The notes: generated by a model not told the origin, from the sequence alone. Shown: positions 8,543 to 18,110, counted from the first letter of the stretch. The stretch: DNA of 64,000 bases from G965207045 sp965207045 (GCA_965207045.1 OZ242261.1:62001-126000), one strand, 5' to 3'. Numbers and translations: made by a program.

Positions 8543-9349
8543 GTGCAGCAGTTGATAGAGGATGCTTGGGAAAATGGAGATTTTAGTTCTGATTCAGTAA
8601 GAAGAGCAGTAAGTGATACTTTGGATGGGTTGGAGAATGGCAAAATTCGAGTTGTTTATAGGGGTAAGGGTAACCTTTGGTCAGTAAATACCTGGGTAAA
8701 AAAAGCTATATTGATTTCTTTTCGTATACACAAAAGTAAAATAATGAATTGTGAGAACAAAGATTTTCCATGGTTCGATAAAGTTTTACCCAAATTTCAG
8801 AATTGGCAAGAAAGTGATTTTGGAAACGCGAAAATTAGAGCAGTCCCAGGTGCTTTTGCTCGTAGAGGTGCTTATATAGCGCAAAATGTAGTATTAATGC
8901 CGTCTTTTATAAATATTGGTGCATATATAGATGCAGGTACTATGGTGGATACTTGGTCAACTATTGGTAGTTGTGCTCGGATAGGTAAAAATTGTCATAT
9001 ATCAGGTGGTGTTGGTATAGCAGGGGTTTTAGAACCAATACAAAGTAACCCCGTGATAATTGAAGATAATTGTTTTATTGGTGCTAGGAGTGAGATTGCA
9101 GAGGGGAGTATTGTCCGAGAAGGGTCAGTTCTTGCTATGGGGGTGTATATTAGTGCATCAACGAAAATAATAGATAGGGAATCAGGTAAAATACATTATG
9201 GAGAAGTACCACCTTATTCAGTTGTAGTTTCGGGTTCACTTGCTTCTAGTAATGGTATTTCTCTTTATTGTGCAGTTATAGTTAAAAAGGTAGATGATAA
9301 AACGCGTATGAAGACTTCAATTAATGATTTATTGCGTGAGCATAATTAA
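8543..9349 (+). CDS. dapD: 2,3,4,5-tetrahydropyridine-2,6-dicarboxylate N-succinyltransferase
   Basis: DapD succinylates tetrahydrodipicolinate in the succinylase branch of diaminopimelate synthesis. The 268-residue product matches the family in length and carries the left-handed beta-helix hexapeptides, seen in FINIGAYIDAGTMVDTWST, GSCARIGKNCHISGGVGIAG and IEDNCFIGARSEIAEGSIV. The start is a GTG at 8543; upstream in-frame stops at 8534 and 8540 exclude a longer form, and the MQQLIEDA beginning fits known DapD proteins. With dapB it indicates that meso-diaminopimelate is made here. It is not in an operon with dapB. Confidence 0.95.
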   Translation: MQQLIEDAWENGDFSSDSVRRAVSDTLDGLENGKIRVVYRGKGNLWSVNTWVKKAILISFRIHKSKIMNCENKDFPWFDKVLPKFQNWQESDFGNAKIRAVPGAFARRGAYIAQNVVLMPSFINIGAYIDAGTMVDTWSTIGSCARIGKNCHISGGVGIAGVLEPIQSNPVIIEDNCFIGARSEIAEGSIVREGSVLAMGVYISASTKIIDRESGKIHYGEVPPYSVVVSGSLASSNGISLYCAVIVKKVDDKTRMKTSINDLLREHN

Positions 9350-9449
9350 GTAAATTGCGAGCATAGTTAAGTAAATTCTAATAACGTATGTTTGCAAAAT
9401 CTTGTTAAGGCTGTAAAATCTCGCAATAAAGCGTTTTACAGATTGTGTT

Positions 9450-10052
9450 GTGATATATTTTTTTAAGATTGCAATTTTTTTTTTATTTATTGCTGCTGGA
9501 TTTAAGTTATATAGCACAATATCTATATCAGCAGAAGAAGTGCAAGATATGAAGAAAGCTGAAATAGTTAAAGATGGAGCAAAAGATGAAGAAATCATTG
9601 ATTTAATGGAAGATATTTCTTATGGAGAAGCAAAAGCACTGATGCATTTATCTGAGCGTTATGGAGAATTGCAGAAGATGGAAAATGAGCTTCGTAATAG
9701 AGAAAAGTTGATTGAGGCAACAAGAGAGCATATAGAAAAAAGAATAATGAAACTGCAAGAGCTGAAAGGTAATATCGAAGATCTGTTATCAGTCTATAAC
9801 GCAAAAGAAGAAGCAAGAGTAAAAAGTTTAGCTAAGATATATGAGAATATGAAACCACAGAATGCAGCTGAGATACTTGATGAGTTGGATATCGATACAC
9901 TTTTGCAGGTTATAAATTATATGAAGGATTCAAAAGTATCGGCGTTGTTAGCAAGAATGAGACCGGAAAGAGCACGCCAAATAACTGTACATTTGACAAG
10001 TAATGATGGAGATTTGGATCCAAAAAAATATAATCTGTGTTTGTGTGAATGA
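9450..10052 (+). CDS. MotE-like protein with MgtE-type N-terminal domain
   Basis: The 200-residue product begins with one membrane anchor or uncleaved signal (IFFLFIAAGFKLYSTI, about residues 8-25). A long charged coiled coil follows (about 60-115), then a C-terminal segment IYENMKPQNAAEILDELD...LLARMRPERARQIT. This is the MgtE N-domain-like fold seen in MotE, a periplasmic chaperone of the flagellar MotC protein in alphaproteobacteria. The start is GTG at 9450. With the flagellin and flgF in this window, a flagellar role is plausible, but related proteins also occur in non-flagellated Rickettsiales, so the function remains open. The stop overlaps the mrp start (ATGA). Confidence 0.7.
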   Translation: MIYFFKIAIFFLFIAAGFKLYSTISISAEEVQDMKKAEIVKDGAKDEEIIDLMEDISYGEAKALMHLSERYGELQKMENELRNREKLIEATREHIEKRIMKLQELKGNIEDLLSVYNAKEEARVKSLAKIYENMKPQNAAEILDELDIDTLLQVINYMKDSKVSALLARMRPERARQITVHLTSNDGDLDPKKYNLCLCE

Positions 10053-11023
10053 AAATAGAAAGAGAAGAAATCTTAAAGAAATTAAGTAATATTATAGATC
10101 CTATCACCAAGTGTAATATTGTTGACGCTGCTATGGTTTCACATATATCAGTAAGTGAAAACAATGAAGTAAGATTTTCTTTAGAAATAGAGGAGGATTC
10201 TTTTCAGAAGAGGAAATGCTTGATTTCTCAATGTACAGAGCTTTTAGAATCTGACGCTCGAATAAATAAAGTTTTAGTAGCAATAACAAATAAACCTGGA
10301 ATAGCACGGAAAACTATTATAGTTGCCTCTGGCAAAGGTGGTGTTGGTAAGTCTACAGTTGCACTAAATATTGCAATTGGAATTGCTAATCAAGGGTATA
10401 AGGTTGGGATTGTTGATACTGATATATATGGTCCCTCAATTCCTCATATGCTTGGGATAAGAGAAAAGCCAAAAATAAAAGCAGGTAAAATGGTTCCACT
10501 TGAAAAATATGGAGTGAAATCAATGTCAATAGGCTACTTTGTGCCAGTAGAAAGTGCTGTTATTTGGAGGGGGCCGATGGTGACAAAAAATCTTCAACAG
10601 ATGATTTTAGGTTCTTTATGGAACAGTTTAGACTACATGATAATTGATAGTCCACCTGGAACTGGAGATGTGCATATCACTTTATCAAAAATATGTAAGA
10701 TATCTTATGCTATAATTGTTACTACTCCTCAGGAAATTGCTTGTATTGATGCTATGAAAGCCAATAGTATGTTTAAAAAATTAGGAATTTCAGTTCTAGG
10801 TATTATTGAGAATATGAGCTATATATGTAACTCCACAGGAGAAAAAAATTATATCTTTGGTAAATCTGGAGGACGAAAGTTGGCTGAGAGATGCTCGGTT
10901 AGGTATCTGGGAGAAATTCCAATTGATAATGCAATTTCTTTTCAAGCGGATTTGGGTAAGCCTGCAATAATTGATAAACAAGTCGAGCAGTATTTTACAA
11001 AAATATTAGAAAAAATATTATAA
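10049..11023 (+). CDS. mrp: Mrp/ApbC/NBP35-family P-loop ATPase, iron-sulfur carrier type
   Basis: Mrp proteins bind ATP and carry Fe-S clusters to apo-targets. The 324-residue product has an N-terminal FeS-assembly (MIP18-like) domain (about 1-85), the deviant Walker A VASGKGGVGKSTVALNIA (about 92-109), DTDIYGPSIPHMLG, and IDSPPGTGDVH. ENMSYICNSTGEKNYIFG lies where the family usually has a CxxC pair for the cluster. Only the first Cys is present and the second position is Thr, so cluster binding may be altered. It overlaps the MotE-like gene by four bases and is probably co-transcribed with it. Confidence 0.9.
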   Translation: MKIEREEILKKLSNIIDPITKCNIVDAAMVSHISVSENNEVRFSLEIEEDSFQKRKCLISQCTELLESDARINKVLVAITNKPGIARKTIIVASGKGGVGKSTVALNIAIGIANQGYKVGIVDTDIYGPSIPHMLGIREKPKIKAGKMVPLEKYGVKSMSIGYFVPVESAVIWRGPMVTKNLQQMILGSLWNSLDYMIIDSPPGTGDVHITLSKICKISYAIIVTTPQEIACIDAMKANSMFKKLGISVLGIIENMSYICNSTGEKNYIFGKSGGRKLAERCSVRYLGEIPIDNAISFQADLGKPAIIDKQVEQYFTKILEKIL

Positions 11024-11193
11024 ATTATAGGAAAAATTTGCCAAAAAGGTAATTAATAGTTATTTAAATATAATGTATGCATTATTTCTGCAATAAAGTT
11101 GAGTATTATGGGTAGTTTTTTGTGTAGTTTTTATTGATAACAATTTCAAGTTGTGCTATATCCAAAAGCCTATACCTTTCTGTAAGATTAAAT

Positions 11194-11793
11194 ATGAGTG
11201 ACAATCTAATTATGAGAAATAGAATAAGGGAACGTATGAGTGAAGTAGGCATTAACGCTAAACAGCTTGCTGAAAAAGCAGAAGTTGGTAAATCTTTTGT
11301 TTACGATATTCTAAATGGTAAATCAAAGAATCCAACTTCAAACAAGTTAAGCTCTATATCAAAACATTTAGGAATTCCACTTTCTTATATAATGAATTCT
11401 GAGGAGAATAGTGTTGATATAAAAAAATATATATCAATTCTATGCATAGAGGATGAAGATTCTCAAGAATCATCTATCTTATTGTTAAAATCTTTAGTAA
11501 AGCATTCACCTGATGCTAAATTTTACTCTTTTATCATAAATGATGATAGTATGGAGCCTACCTTTTATAAAGGTGATATCGTTATAGTTGATGTATCAAA
11601 GAGAGAAGGAGAAGCACTAGGTTTTTTTCTCATTAAGGATAATTTTTCAATTACAGTACGTAGAGTTGAACATATAATGGGTTCATCGAGATTGCGAATA
11701 ATTGCAGATAATACAAAGTATGCTACTTACGAGCAAGAGTTAAGTAAGATTCAGTTAATGGGAAAAGTTTCGTGGTACTTTAGAAACATATAG
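11194..11793 (+). CDS. XRE-family regulator with S24 (LexA/CI-like) domain
   Basis: The 199-residue product has an N-terminal helix-turn-helix (about 10-65: LAEKAEVGKSFVYDILNGK) and a C-terminal S24 domain with the serine motif NDDSMEPTFYKGDIVIVD. The ATG at 11194 was preferred because the upstream alternative is a TTG with no ribosome site. In self-cleaving relatives a Lys follows the last strand (VKR); here the matching segment is ITVRRVEHI, so the catalytic Lys may be replaced by Arg. It could be a chromosomal regulator or a leftover phage repressor. No phage genes are nearby. Its 3' end overlaps the convergent aminotransferase gene by 39 bases. Confidence 0.8.
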   Translation: MSDNLIMRNRIRERMSEVGINAKQLAEKAEVGKSFVYDILNGKSKNPTSNKLSSISKHLGIPLSYIMNSEENSVDIKKYISILCIEDEDSQESSILLLKSLVKHSPDAKFYSFIINDDSMEPTFYKGDIVIVDVSKREGEALGFFLIKDNFSITVRRVEHIMGSSRLRIIADNTKYATYEQELSKIQLMGKVSWYFRNI

Positions 11794-12594
11794 ATCTCTA
11801 TCTTCAGTAATAGCTTGATGTATTGCAGTTGATGTTTTATGTTCAGTAAAGTTTATTTTGCCAATTCTTTTGACTTGTAGAATAGGCCATATAGAGTTTG
11901 TGGCAAAGACTTCGTCTGCTATTATTAAGTCTTGTAGTAAAAATTCTCCTGTTAAAATTGGGAATATTTCCATAATTCTGCGTCGAATTATTCCATTTAT
12001 CAGACCACATTTTGTTGATGGGGTATATATTCTTTCGTTTCTTACCCAAAATATGTTACCAGAACTAAGCTCACAGATTTGCTGCTTAGAATTTAATAAT
12101 AGAGCTTCGTCAAAACCTTTCTCAACTGCTTCCATTTTTGCTAAAGTTGGGTTTAAACCTTGTAGTAATTTGACTTCGTTTGGTAATGATTGTGGTGAAA
12201 TTTTCTCAAAATTAGAGATAAAAACATCTATTTGATGCTTACAAACATTCTCATTAACAGAGTCAGTTTCTATAATCACTGTTGGATTTGTTTTATAAGG
12301 TAAGTAACCCATGCTACCAATTCCACGGCTTATTATTATGCGTATTAAGCCTTTTTCATGTTGGTTAATCTCAATTAGTTTAAATAGATTTTGCTTTACT
12401 ACTTCCAGGTCAACTTTAATTTGAAGTGCTTCTAAACCAGCACTTAACCTTTCAATATGGTACTCTAATAAATATGGTATAAAATCTAAAACTCTTATAG
12501 TCTCAAAAACGCCATCACCAAATCGGAACCCTCGATCTTGGTAAGATATACTGCTGGAATTACTAAATATGTTATTAATACAGTAATACTTCAT
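11755..12594 (-). CDS. PLP-dependent class IV aminotransferase family protein (PabC-, D-amino-acid- or branched-chain-type)
   Basis: The 279-residue product has the fold-type IV PLP signatures: YQDRGFRFGDGVFETIRV near the N-terminus, VKLLQGLNPTLAKMEA (region of the PLP lysine), GFDEALLLNSKQQICELSSG followed by NIFWV, and TPSTKCGLINGIIRR near the C-terminus. Family members act as aminodeoxychorismate lyase (folate), D-amino acid aminotransferase (D-Glu/D-Ala for cell wall) or branched-chain aminotransferase. The GDGVFETIR start fits PabC and D-amino acid enzymes best. The exact substrate cannot be settled by eye. It is convergent with the S24 gene and divergent from the FAD protein. Confidence 0.8.
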   Translation of the reverse strand: MKYYCINNIFSNSSSISYQDRGFRFGDGVFETIRVLDFIPYLLEYHIERLSAGLEALQIKVDLEVVKQNLFKLIEINQHEKGLIRIIISRGIGSMGYLPYKTNPTVIIETDSVNENVCKHQIDVFISNFEKISPQSLPNEVKLLQGLNPTLAKMEAVEKGFDEALLLNSKQQICELSSGNIFWVRNERIYTPSTKCGLINGIIRRRIMEIFPILTGEFLLQDLIIADEVFATNSIWPILQVKRIGKINFTEHKTSTAIHQAITEDRDLYVSKVPRNFSH

Positions 12595-12669
12595 AAAAAC
12601 TTAGTTATATATTTACATCCTTCGCATAACAAAATTATATTAGTATAGCTTAAAATTAAAATAAGAAAT

Positions 12670-15033
12670 ATGAAAAGCTGTCTTATTGTTGGTGCAAGTC
12701 CTGCCGGTTTAGCAACAGCTATATTAATTAAACTGAGAAATCCATTACTTGATGTTAAAGTATTTGAGCCAGATTGTAAACCTGAAACAGATTATGTTGT
12801 TAAGGTTAATAAAAAAACGCTTCAAAAAGTGTTGGGTAGTTTAGAGAAGGTAACGGCTTCTAGTAAAGAGCCAGCTGTAAAACAATTCAAAGATTTACTA
12901 AACGGATGGATAGCAAAAGATAAATCTAGTATTGTAGAGATTTCTGTTCAAGATCTTGAAGGAGGTTTTCGAGATATTATTAATGTATTGAAGATAGAAA
13001 TTGAATCTTCCCTGTTATCAGCTAAGGGAGAAAATAACAAGGCTGATTTAGCCAGTATACTGGACAAGGAGAATTTTATTGAGCAGTTATTAAAAGATTA
13101 TAAACCAGATATGATAATAGGTGCTGATGGTCTACATAGCAAGGTGAGAGAATATGTTAATAAAGGTTATGAAGAACTAATAGTAAATGAAGTTGCAAAA
13201 TATATAGTGCAATTTAATGCTGATATTAAGTGTCCGAAAGGTTTAAATAAATTTGTTTTATCAAGATATGTTCCTCAAAAATTCTCACATCACTTGTACA
13301 GTGAAACAATTCTTGATATTTATGACGATAAGGGGAAAAAAAAGAGTGACCAGAAACATTTAACACTTAGTATTTCTGTTGATAAGGAGACTTATAACGC
13401 TTTATGTAATGAGGACAATATTGACATAGTAAGGTTGAGAAATATTGCAGAGGAAAAGATAGAAAAAAACAAAGGCATCAAGGATTTGTATAATTTAATT
13501 TACATGCGTCTTAATAGTCTGAATATTGGAAAATGTCAAGAGCTTGAAATTATGGGAGGAGGAAGAGTAACCACTAGTGCTCTTACTATTTCAAAGAGTG
13601 AAAATTTGAAGGGCACTGTTTGTAGTGATCGAGATCATAATAACATGCCAATACCAGTTACACTTGTTGGCGATGCTGCATTTTGTGTTCCATATTCCTG
13701 TAACTTTGATAATGCTCTGCTTTGTGCAAATGAGTTATCGAAAGTTAACTATGGTCAAAACATTTCAAATTCGTTTGATTTTTTTAATGGTTATATTTTG
13801 TTTGTTAAAAAACTCTTTGAAAACGAAGTAAAAAAGGCGCATAGGAAAAATTTCTGGTCACATTTTGGTAACTTAGTACTGAAAATACCCAATGTTTTAC
13901 CTATACAGATTATTCCAGCTCGTGTATTGGGTAATAAAAGGAAAAGTTCACGAGCAAAAAACACACTTTTTGCGAGTATTTTTATTAGTGCTATAATTTA
14001 TACTCCGCTTGTTCTTATGCACCATGGCGTTCTGTTTGGCAATAGGGGTTTGTTTAATAGGTCGAACATATTTGGAGCATTTGAGAAGCAGTTGGGTGCT
14101 TTAATAATGATTGTTTTATGTAGTCTCACTTTCTGCCTATTACTAGATGTATTTTTAGGAGCAATTCTTAGTCATGAAGGAATTTGTGTATGTGAACAAG
14201 GAGTAGAAAATCAATTTCATAATATTAGAAGTATAGATTTGAATCCAAATGTTCCTATACATGATTTAATAATTGAGAAGAACCAAAAAGCTTTTATTGA
14301 TGGTGAACAGGTTTATGTTTTTGACACAATAAAAGCTTATCTTGATGGGAGAAATATTGAATATACGGATGACAAGGGCGAAAGAAGCTTGAAGTTTTCT
14401 GAAAGTTGTAGTGGAGTGCAAGTAGTACTTAGGTACTCTATAAATAGTAGTCAGCTAAAACGTGTTGTCAGCTTAACGCAGGAAGAGTGCATTCATGGTA
14501 CAATTTCCAAAAAGATATCATATAGCTATGAATATAGTGATAGTAATGACCAACTGCAACGAGTCAAAAAAACGGAACAAGTCTTTAGAAAGAGGCCTGT
14601 TGTGAGTGCAGTGCCTGTCTTACAGGATAAAAGTCAAGATACTGATATAAACAAAAGTGATAGTTGTGTTTCAGAAATTGACTGTAGAATAGAAGAAAAG
14701 TCAGAATTATATGAGTATAAGTATGAAAGTCAGCAGGAAGATAAAAAAAGTGTTAATATTTTACATAAGCGACTTTTAGAAGTTCCAAATAATGAATTTG
14801 TAGAAGAAATAATAGAAAATTATGTTTATACGATTTCTAATAACAATCAGGAAGTAAGCAAAGAATTTACTAAGTACTTGGTTGGTAGGAGTGAAGAGAG
14901 TTCTAACTCCAGTGTGAAGAAAAAACAATGTAAATATACAAATCCTTCTTATGTTCATGATTACAAGAAAGAGCCTATGAGGTATCTTTATGATCCTTCA
15001 TGTTGTTCATTGTTATGTTGTTGCAGAGTATAG
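12670..15033 (+). CDS. FAD-monooxygenase-like protein with membrane segments and Cys-rich tail
   Basis: The 787-residue product starts with a dinucleotide-binding motif CLIVGASPAGLATAI (about 4-18). It has IIGADGLHSKVRE (about 147-159) and VTLVGDAAFCVPYS (about 329-342), the GADG and GD motifs of class A flavin monooxygenases such as p-hydroxybenzoate hydroxylase. Unusually, two strong membrane segments follow (about 434-455 and 474-498). The remaining 290 residues are hydrophilic and unrecognised, and end in a Cys cluster, PSCCSLLCCCRV. Such a tail could be lipidated in a eukaryotic host, but this is speculation. The ATG at 12670 is the first in frame with the FAD motif. The gene stands alone between divergent and convergent neighbours. 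Confidence 0.7.
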   Translation: MKSCLIVGASPAGLATAILIKLRNPLLDVKVFEPDCKPETDYVVKVNKKTLQKVLGSLEKVTASSKEPAVKQFKDLLNGWIAKDKSSIVEISVQDLEGGFRDIINVLKIEIESSLLSAKGENNKADLASILDKENFIEQLLKDYKPDMIIGADGLHSKVREYVNKGYEELIVNEVAKYIVQFNADIKCPKGLNKFVLSRYVPQKFSHHLYSETILDIYDDKGKKKSDQKHLTLSISVDKETYNALCNEDNIDIVRLRNIAEEKIEKNKGIKDLYNLIYMRLNSLNIGKCQELEIMGGGRVTTSALTISKSENLKGTVCSDRDHNNMPIPVTLVGDAAFCVPYSCNFDNALLCANELSKVNYGQNISNSFDFFNGYILFVKKLFENEVKKAHRKNFWSHFGNLVLKIPNVLPIQIIPARVLGNKRKSSRAKNTLFASIFISAIIYTPLVLMHHGVLFGNRGLFNRSNIFGAFEKQLGALIMIVLCSLTFCLLLDVFLGAILSHEGICVCEQGVENQFHNIRSIDLNPNVPIHDLIIEKNQKAFIDGEQVYVFDTIKAYLDGRNIEYTDDKGERSLKFSESCSGVQVVLRYSINSSQLKRVVSLTQEECIHGTISKKISYSYEYSDSNDQLQRVKKTEQVFRKRPVVSAVPVLQDKSQDTDINKSDSCVSEIDCRIEEKSELYEYKYESQQEDKKSVNILHKRLLEVPNNEFVEEIIENYVYTISNNNQEVSKEFTKYLVGRSEESSNSSVKKKQCKYTNPSYVHDYKKEPMRYLYDPSCCSLLCCCRV

Positions 15034-15045
15034 CATGCTTAGAGC

Positions 15046-16356
15046 TTAAACAACTTTGTGCATGAATAGTCTCCATTTATTATTGTGAATAAACAACAGT
15101 ACAATAAGGGGTGGTATGCCTAGGATTACACTTGTTAGGAATAGTGATTCCCAACCGAAATTTTCTGCAACCCATCCAGAAAGTGATGCAATGGAAAAAT
15201 AATTCACTGATGATAGTGCAGTGAGCAAAGAATATTGGGTAGCAGTGTATTTTGAAGAAGAACACAATCTTGATATGTATATAATAAACACAGCTATTGC
15301 CATTGCTCCGCCTATGTTCTCGCAAGTAATGGATAAGTAGAGCAAACTTATGCTATTTCCTATTCTTGCTTGTAAAATGAACATTAAATTAGAGAACATT
15401 TGTGTTAATCCGCATATAAAGAGGCTTTTTGTGATGCCAATATGATAAGTGAGTGTTCCTCCTAAAATTGAACCAAAAGCTGTAGCAAATAAACCAAACG
15501 TTTTGACCACTATAGCTATCTCAGTCAGAGTGAAACCTATGTCTAAGAAAAAAGGATTCATCATTGGTGCAATAAAAGCGTCACAAGTGCGGTACGTAGT
15601 TACAAAAATTAAAATTAACAACCATTTTTTGTGTTTTGTAAAATCAACAGATGGTTTTACAATGAAGATTTCTATACCTCTTTTAAACGATGAGGTGTTA
15701 GATTTTATTTCTTTGTGGTAATGTTTCTGTGGTTCTCCAATTATAAAAGCACATACGCTTCCTAAAAAAATTACTATTGCAAAGATTGAATATGCAATAC
15801 TCCAATTGCTAAAATTTTCGCATATTTCCCAACTTTGACACAATGAATCAACTATTAGTAAGGTTCCACCGCCAGATAAAACTAAGCCAACGCTGTGTCC
15901 AACTGAAGCTGAGGTTGCACTTAATGTTTGTTGCTCTTTATCTCCAAGCATTTCAATCCTATATGCATCTAATATAGTTTCTTGAGTAGCTGCAAAAATA
16001 GATACGAGAAATGCTAATAGAGCAAATGTATGTGTATTTGTGATAGGATTTGATAATCCCAGGCTTATTATTGTAAGCGAAAGAAAAATTTGTGTTATAA
16101 TCAACCAAGATCTTCTATGGCCAATCTTTTTTGATAAGAATGGTATATGTATATTATCTATTAAAGGAGACCAACAAAATTTTAGCATATATGGAGCGCC
16201 AACTAGAGCAAAAAGTCCTATAGTAGTTCTGTTGATTCCTGCAGTTTCTAGCCAGGCGTTTAATGCAGAAACAATTAACCCTAACGCAATACCATTAACG
16301 CAGCCAAGAAAAAGTGATACTACGGTTTTAATGTGAAAGTATCGTGCTGTATACAT
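15046..16356 (-). CDS. AmpG-like major facilitator permease
   Basis: This 436-residue protein has about 12 hydrophobic segments. Its N-terminus (FLGCVNGIALGLIVSALNAW, then GLFALVGAPYMLKFCWSPLID and KIGHRRSWLIITQI) follows the AmpG pattern of major facilitator proteins, which import anhydro-muropeptides for peptidoglycan recycling. DAYRIEMLGDKEQQTLSAT also fits. In Rickettsiales several AmpG paralogs occur and their substrates are unproven. It lies just inside the right arm of the inverted repeat, convergent with the FAD protein gene. Confidence 0.85.
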   Translation of the reverse strand: MYTARYFHIKTVVSLFLGCVNGIALGLIVSALNAWLETAGINRTTIGLFALVGAPYMLKFCWSPLIDNIHIPFLSKKIGHRRSWLIITQIFLSLTIISLGLSNPITNTHTFALLAFLVSIFAATQETILDAYRIEMLGDKEQQTLSATSASVGHSVGLVLSGGGTLLIVDSLCQSWEICENFSNWSIAYSIFAIVIFLGSVCAFIIGEPQKHYHKEIKSNTSSFKRGIEIFIVKPSVDFTKHKKWLLILIFVTTYRTCDAFIAPMMNPFFLDIGFTLTEIAIVVKTFGLFATAFGSILGGTLTYHIGITKSLFICGLTQMFSNLMFILQARIGNSISLLYLSITCENIGGAMAIAVFIIYISRLCSSSKYTATQYSLLTALSSVNYFSIASLSGWVAENFGWESLFLTSVILGIPPLIVLLFIHNNKWRLFMHKVV

Positions 16357-16394
16357 AATTTTCGTACAAACTACATCTTTGTAAATTATATAAG

Positions 16395-16802
16395 TTATAA
16401 GTATAACTTACACAATAGATTTACCTTAATTCCTATACTAGTGTTTGCAGACCACAATATTGGAGCACTTTTCGCTGCTATTTCCAGTAAACCTTGATTA
16501 CTATGACCAGTAGTGCCACTTACCAAAGGTTTCTCAGTCTTTATAGCTATTTCCAAACATTCTTTCATAGTATCTGGAGTTGTAAATTCAATAACAACGT
16601 CTGATTTTTGAAATACATCCATTATCGAACTAGAACTATTAATTCCAAGCTTCAAACCTACCACATTACCTATATCTTCAGCACTTTTTTTACGTGAGAC
16701 AGCACCAGAAATAATAACTTCATCTGATTCCATTACAGAAGAAATTATTTGTTTCCCCATTCTCCCTTTATATCCAACTAACCCAACCTTAATTTTATTC
16801 AT
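16395..16802 (-). pseudogene. dapB: 3'-truncated copy of dapB
   Basis: The first 125 residues are the same as those of the dapB at 2132, up to NTSIGI. At base 16427 the duplicated block ends and the frame runs into unrelated sequence (KVNLLCKLYL) and a stop at 16395. The catalytic HHNRKK and PSGTS region is absent, so no activity is expected. If the 13.9 kb between the repeats were to invert, this copy would become the complete one and the other the truncated one. Confidence 0.93.
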
Positions 16803-17245
16803 CTTAGTGTACAATATTTGCTTTTGTAATATACCAATGGTTTCTCATCAATCATTTTTTCCATTTTGTGTACTTCACCTATGATTATTGCATGGTCCCC
16901 ACCAGCATAAATTGCATGTTTAAAGCAGTGAATATAGCATAACGCTCCTTGAATTATAGGTAAACTATTCTCATTTGAAAAATATTTTTTCAATTGCATA
17001 TCCATATTTTCAGCGAATGCGCGAGAAACCTCTTCCTGCTCTTCGCTTAATATATTGACTACAAATTCTTTACACTCATGAAACATATAAAACTTATTCG
17101 CAGCTTTTTCTAAATTAAACAGAACTAACATGGGATTCAAAGATAAGGAACAAAAAGAATTAATTGTAATACCATAACGTTCTCTTATTGTAACTACAGT
17201 AACTCCTGTAGGAAATTCGCTCATGCACTCTTTAAACAAATTCAT
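16799..17245 (-). CDS. Flavin reductase family protein, second copy
   Basis: All 148 residues equal those of the product of 1689-2135, including FPTGVTVVTIR and GDHAIIIGEVHKM. The gene is intact within the right arm of the inverted repeat, between full ubiA and truncated dapB. Whether it is expressed depends on a promoter for the copied block, since murF upstream is cut off from its own 5' end. Confidence 0.85.
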   Translation of the reverse strand: MNLFKECMSEFPTGVTVVTIRERYGITINSFCSLSLNPMLVLFNLEKAANKFYMFHECKEFVVNILSEEQEEVSRAFAENMDMQLKKYFSNENSLPIIQGALCYIHCFKHAIYAGGDHAIIIGEVHKMEKMIDEKPLVYYKSKYCTLR

Positions 17246-18110
17246 GAATTTTGCCTAAGAATGAACCAAAAAGTAGTACGAGACCGACTTTCACGTTAAA
17301 TCTGAATGCAATAGCACATTCACTCTCATTGTTGAAGTCAAGGTTGTTTAGTTGTCTGCGCATAAAATAAAATATAACTATTAAGGAAGCATAATATAAG
17401 ACATTAACTCTAGATAGAACACCAGTAAAAGACCACATAATTATTGTAATCATGTAAAACCTTTTAAGCCATTTTTTAGAACCAAAGCAGGTTAAAGACA
17501 TTGAATTAATACCTTCTTTCTTATCTTCAATTTTATCTTGATGTGCGTATATTGTGTCGTAGTATAACGTCCAAAAAATACTACCTATATAAAGTAAAAT
17601 AGGAGGCAAATTGACATACCCATGAACAGTACTCCAACCAATTAAAGCGCCAAAATTAAAAGTTATACCAAGCATAAATTGAGGAATTGCAACATAATAT
17701 TTTGCAAACGGATAGATTATAGAAAAAACAGCCGCTATAACACCTAATACTATTGATGTAGTGCCCATAGTGATCAATATTACTAAACCCATACAAGACA
17801 GAATGCTACAAAATATAATAGCTTGGCGTATTGTTAAATCACCATTTGCTAATGGTCTAAGCTTTGTTCTTTTAATTTTTTTATCAAGATGTATATCTAT
17901 AATGTCATTTATAATACAGCCTGCAGAACGCATAACAATTGCACCCACAATAAACACTGGAACCCACAATAAGTGGAAAATACCACTGCTAGCTAAAATT
18001 AAACTCCATAAGCACGGAAGAAGTAACAACCATGCTCCAGTTAAATCATGCATACGAGCTAACTTAAAGTAAGAGCTAGAACAGGCTTTATTGAAAGAGT
18101 TACTCATCAT
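17232..18110 (-). CDS. ubiA: 4-hydroxybenzoate polyprenyltransferase, second copy
   Basis: The 292 residues equal those of the product of 824-1702, with both prenyl-diphosphate motifs (NDIIDIHLD and DTIYAHQDKIED) kept. It is a complete gene in the right arm of the inverted repeat. The absence of any change indicates a recent duplication or ongoing gene conversion between the arms. Expression is uncertain for the same reason as for its neighbour. Confidence 0.9.
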   Translation of the reverse strand: MMSNSFNKACSSSYFKLARMHDLTGAWLLLLPCLWSLILASSGIFHLLWVPVFIVGAIVMRSAGCIINDIIDIHLDKKIKRTKLRPLANGDLTIRQAIIFCSILSCMGLVILITMGTTSIVLGVIAAVFSIIYPFAKYYVAIPQFMLGITFNFGALIGWSTVHGYVNLPPILLYIGSIFWTLYYDTIYAHQDKIEDKKEGINSMSLTCFGSKKWLKRFYMITIIMWSFTGVLSRVNVLYYASLIVIFYFMRRQLNNLDFNNESECAIAFRFNVKVGLVLLFGSFLGKIHEFV

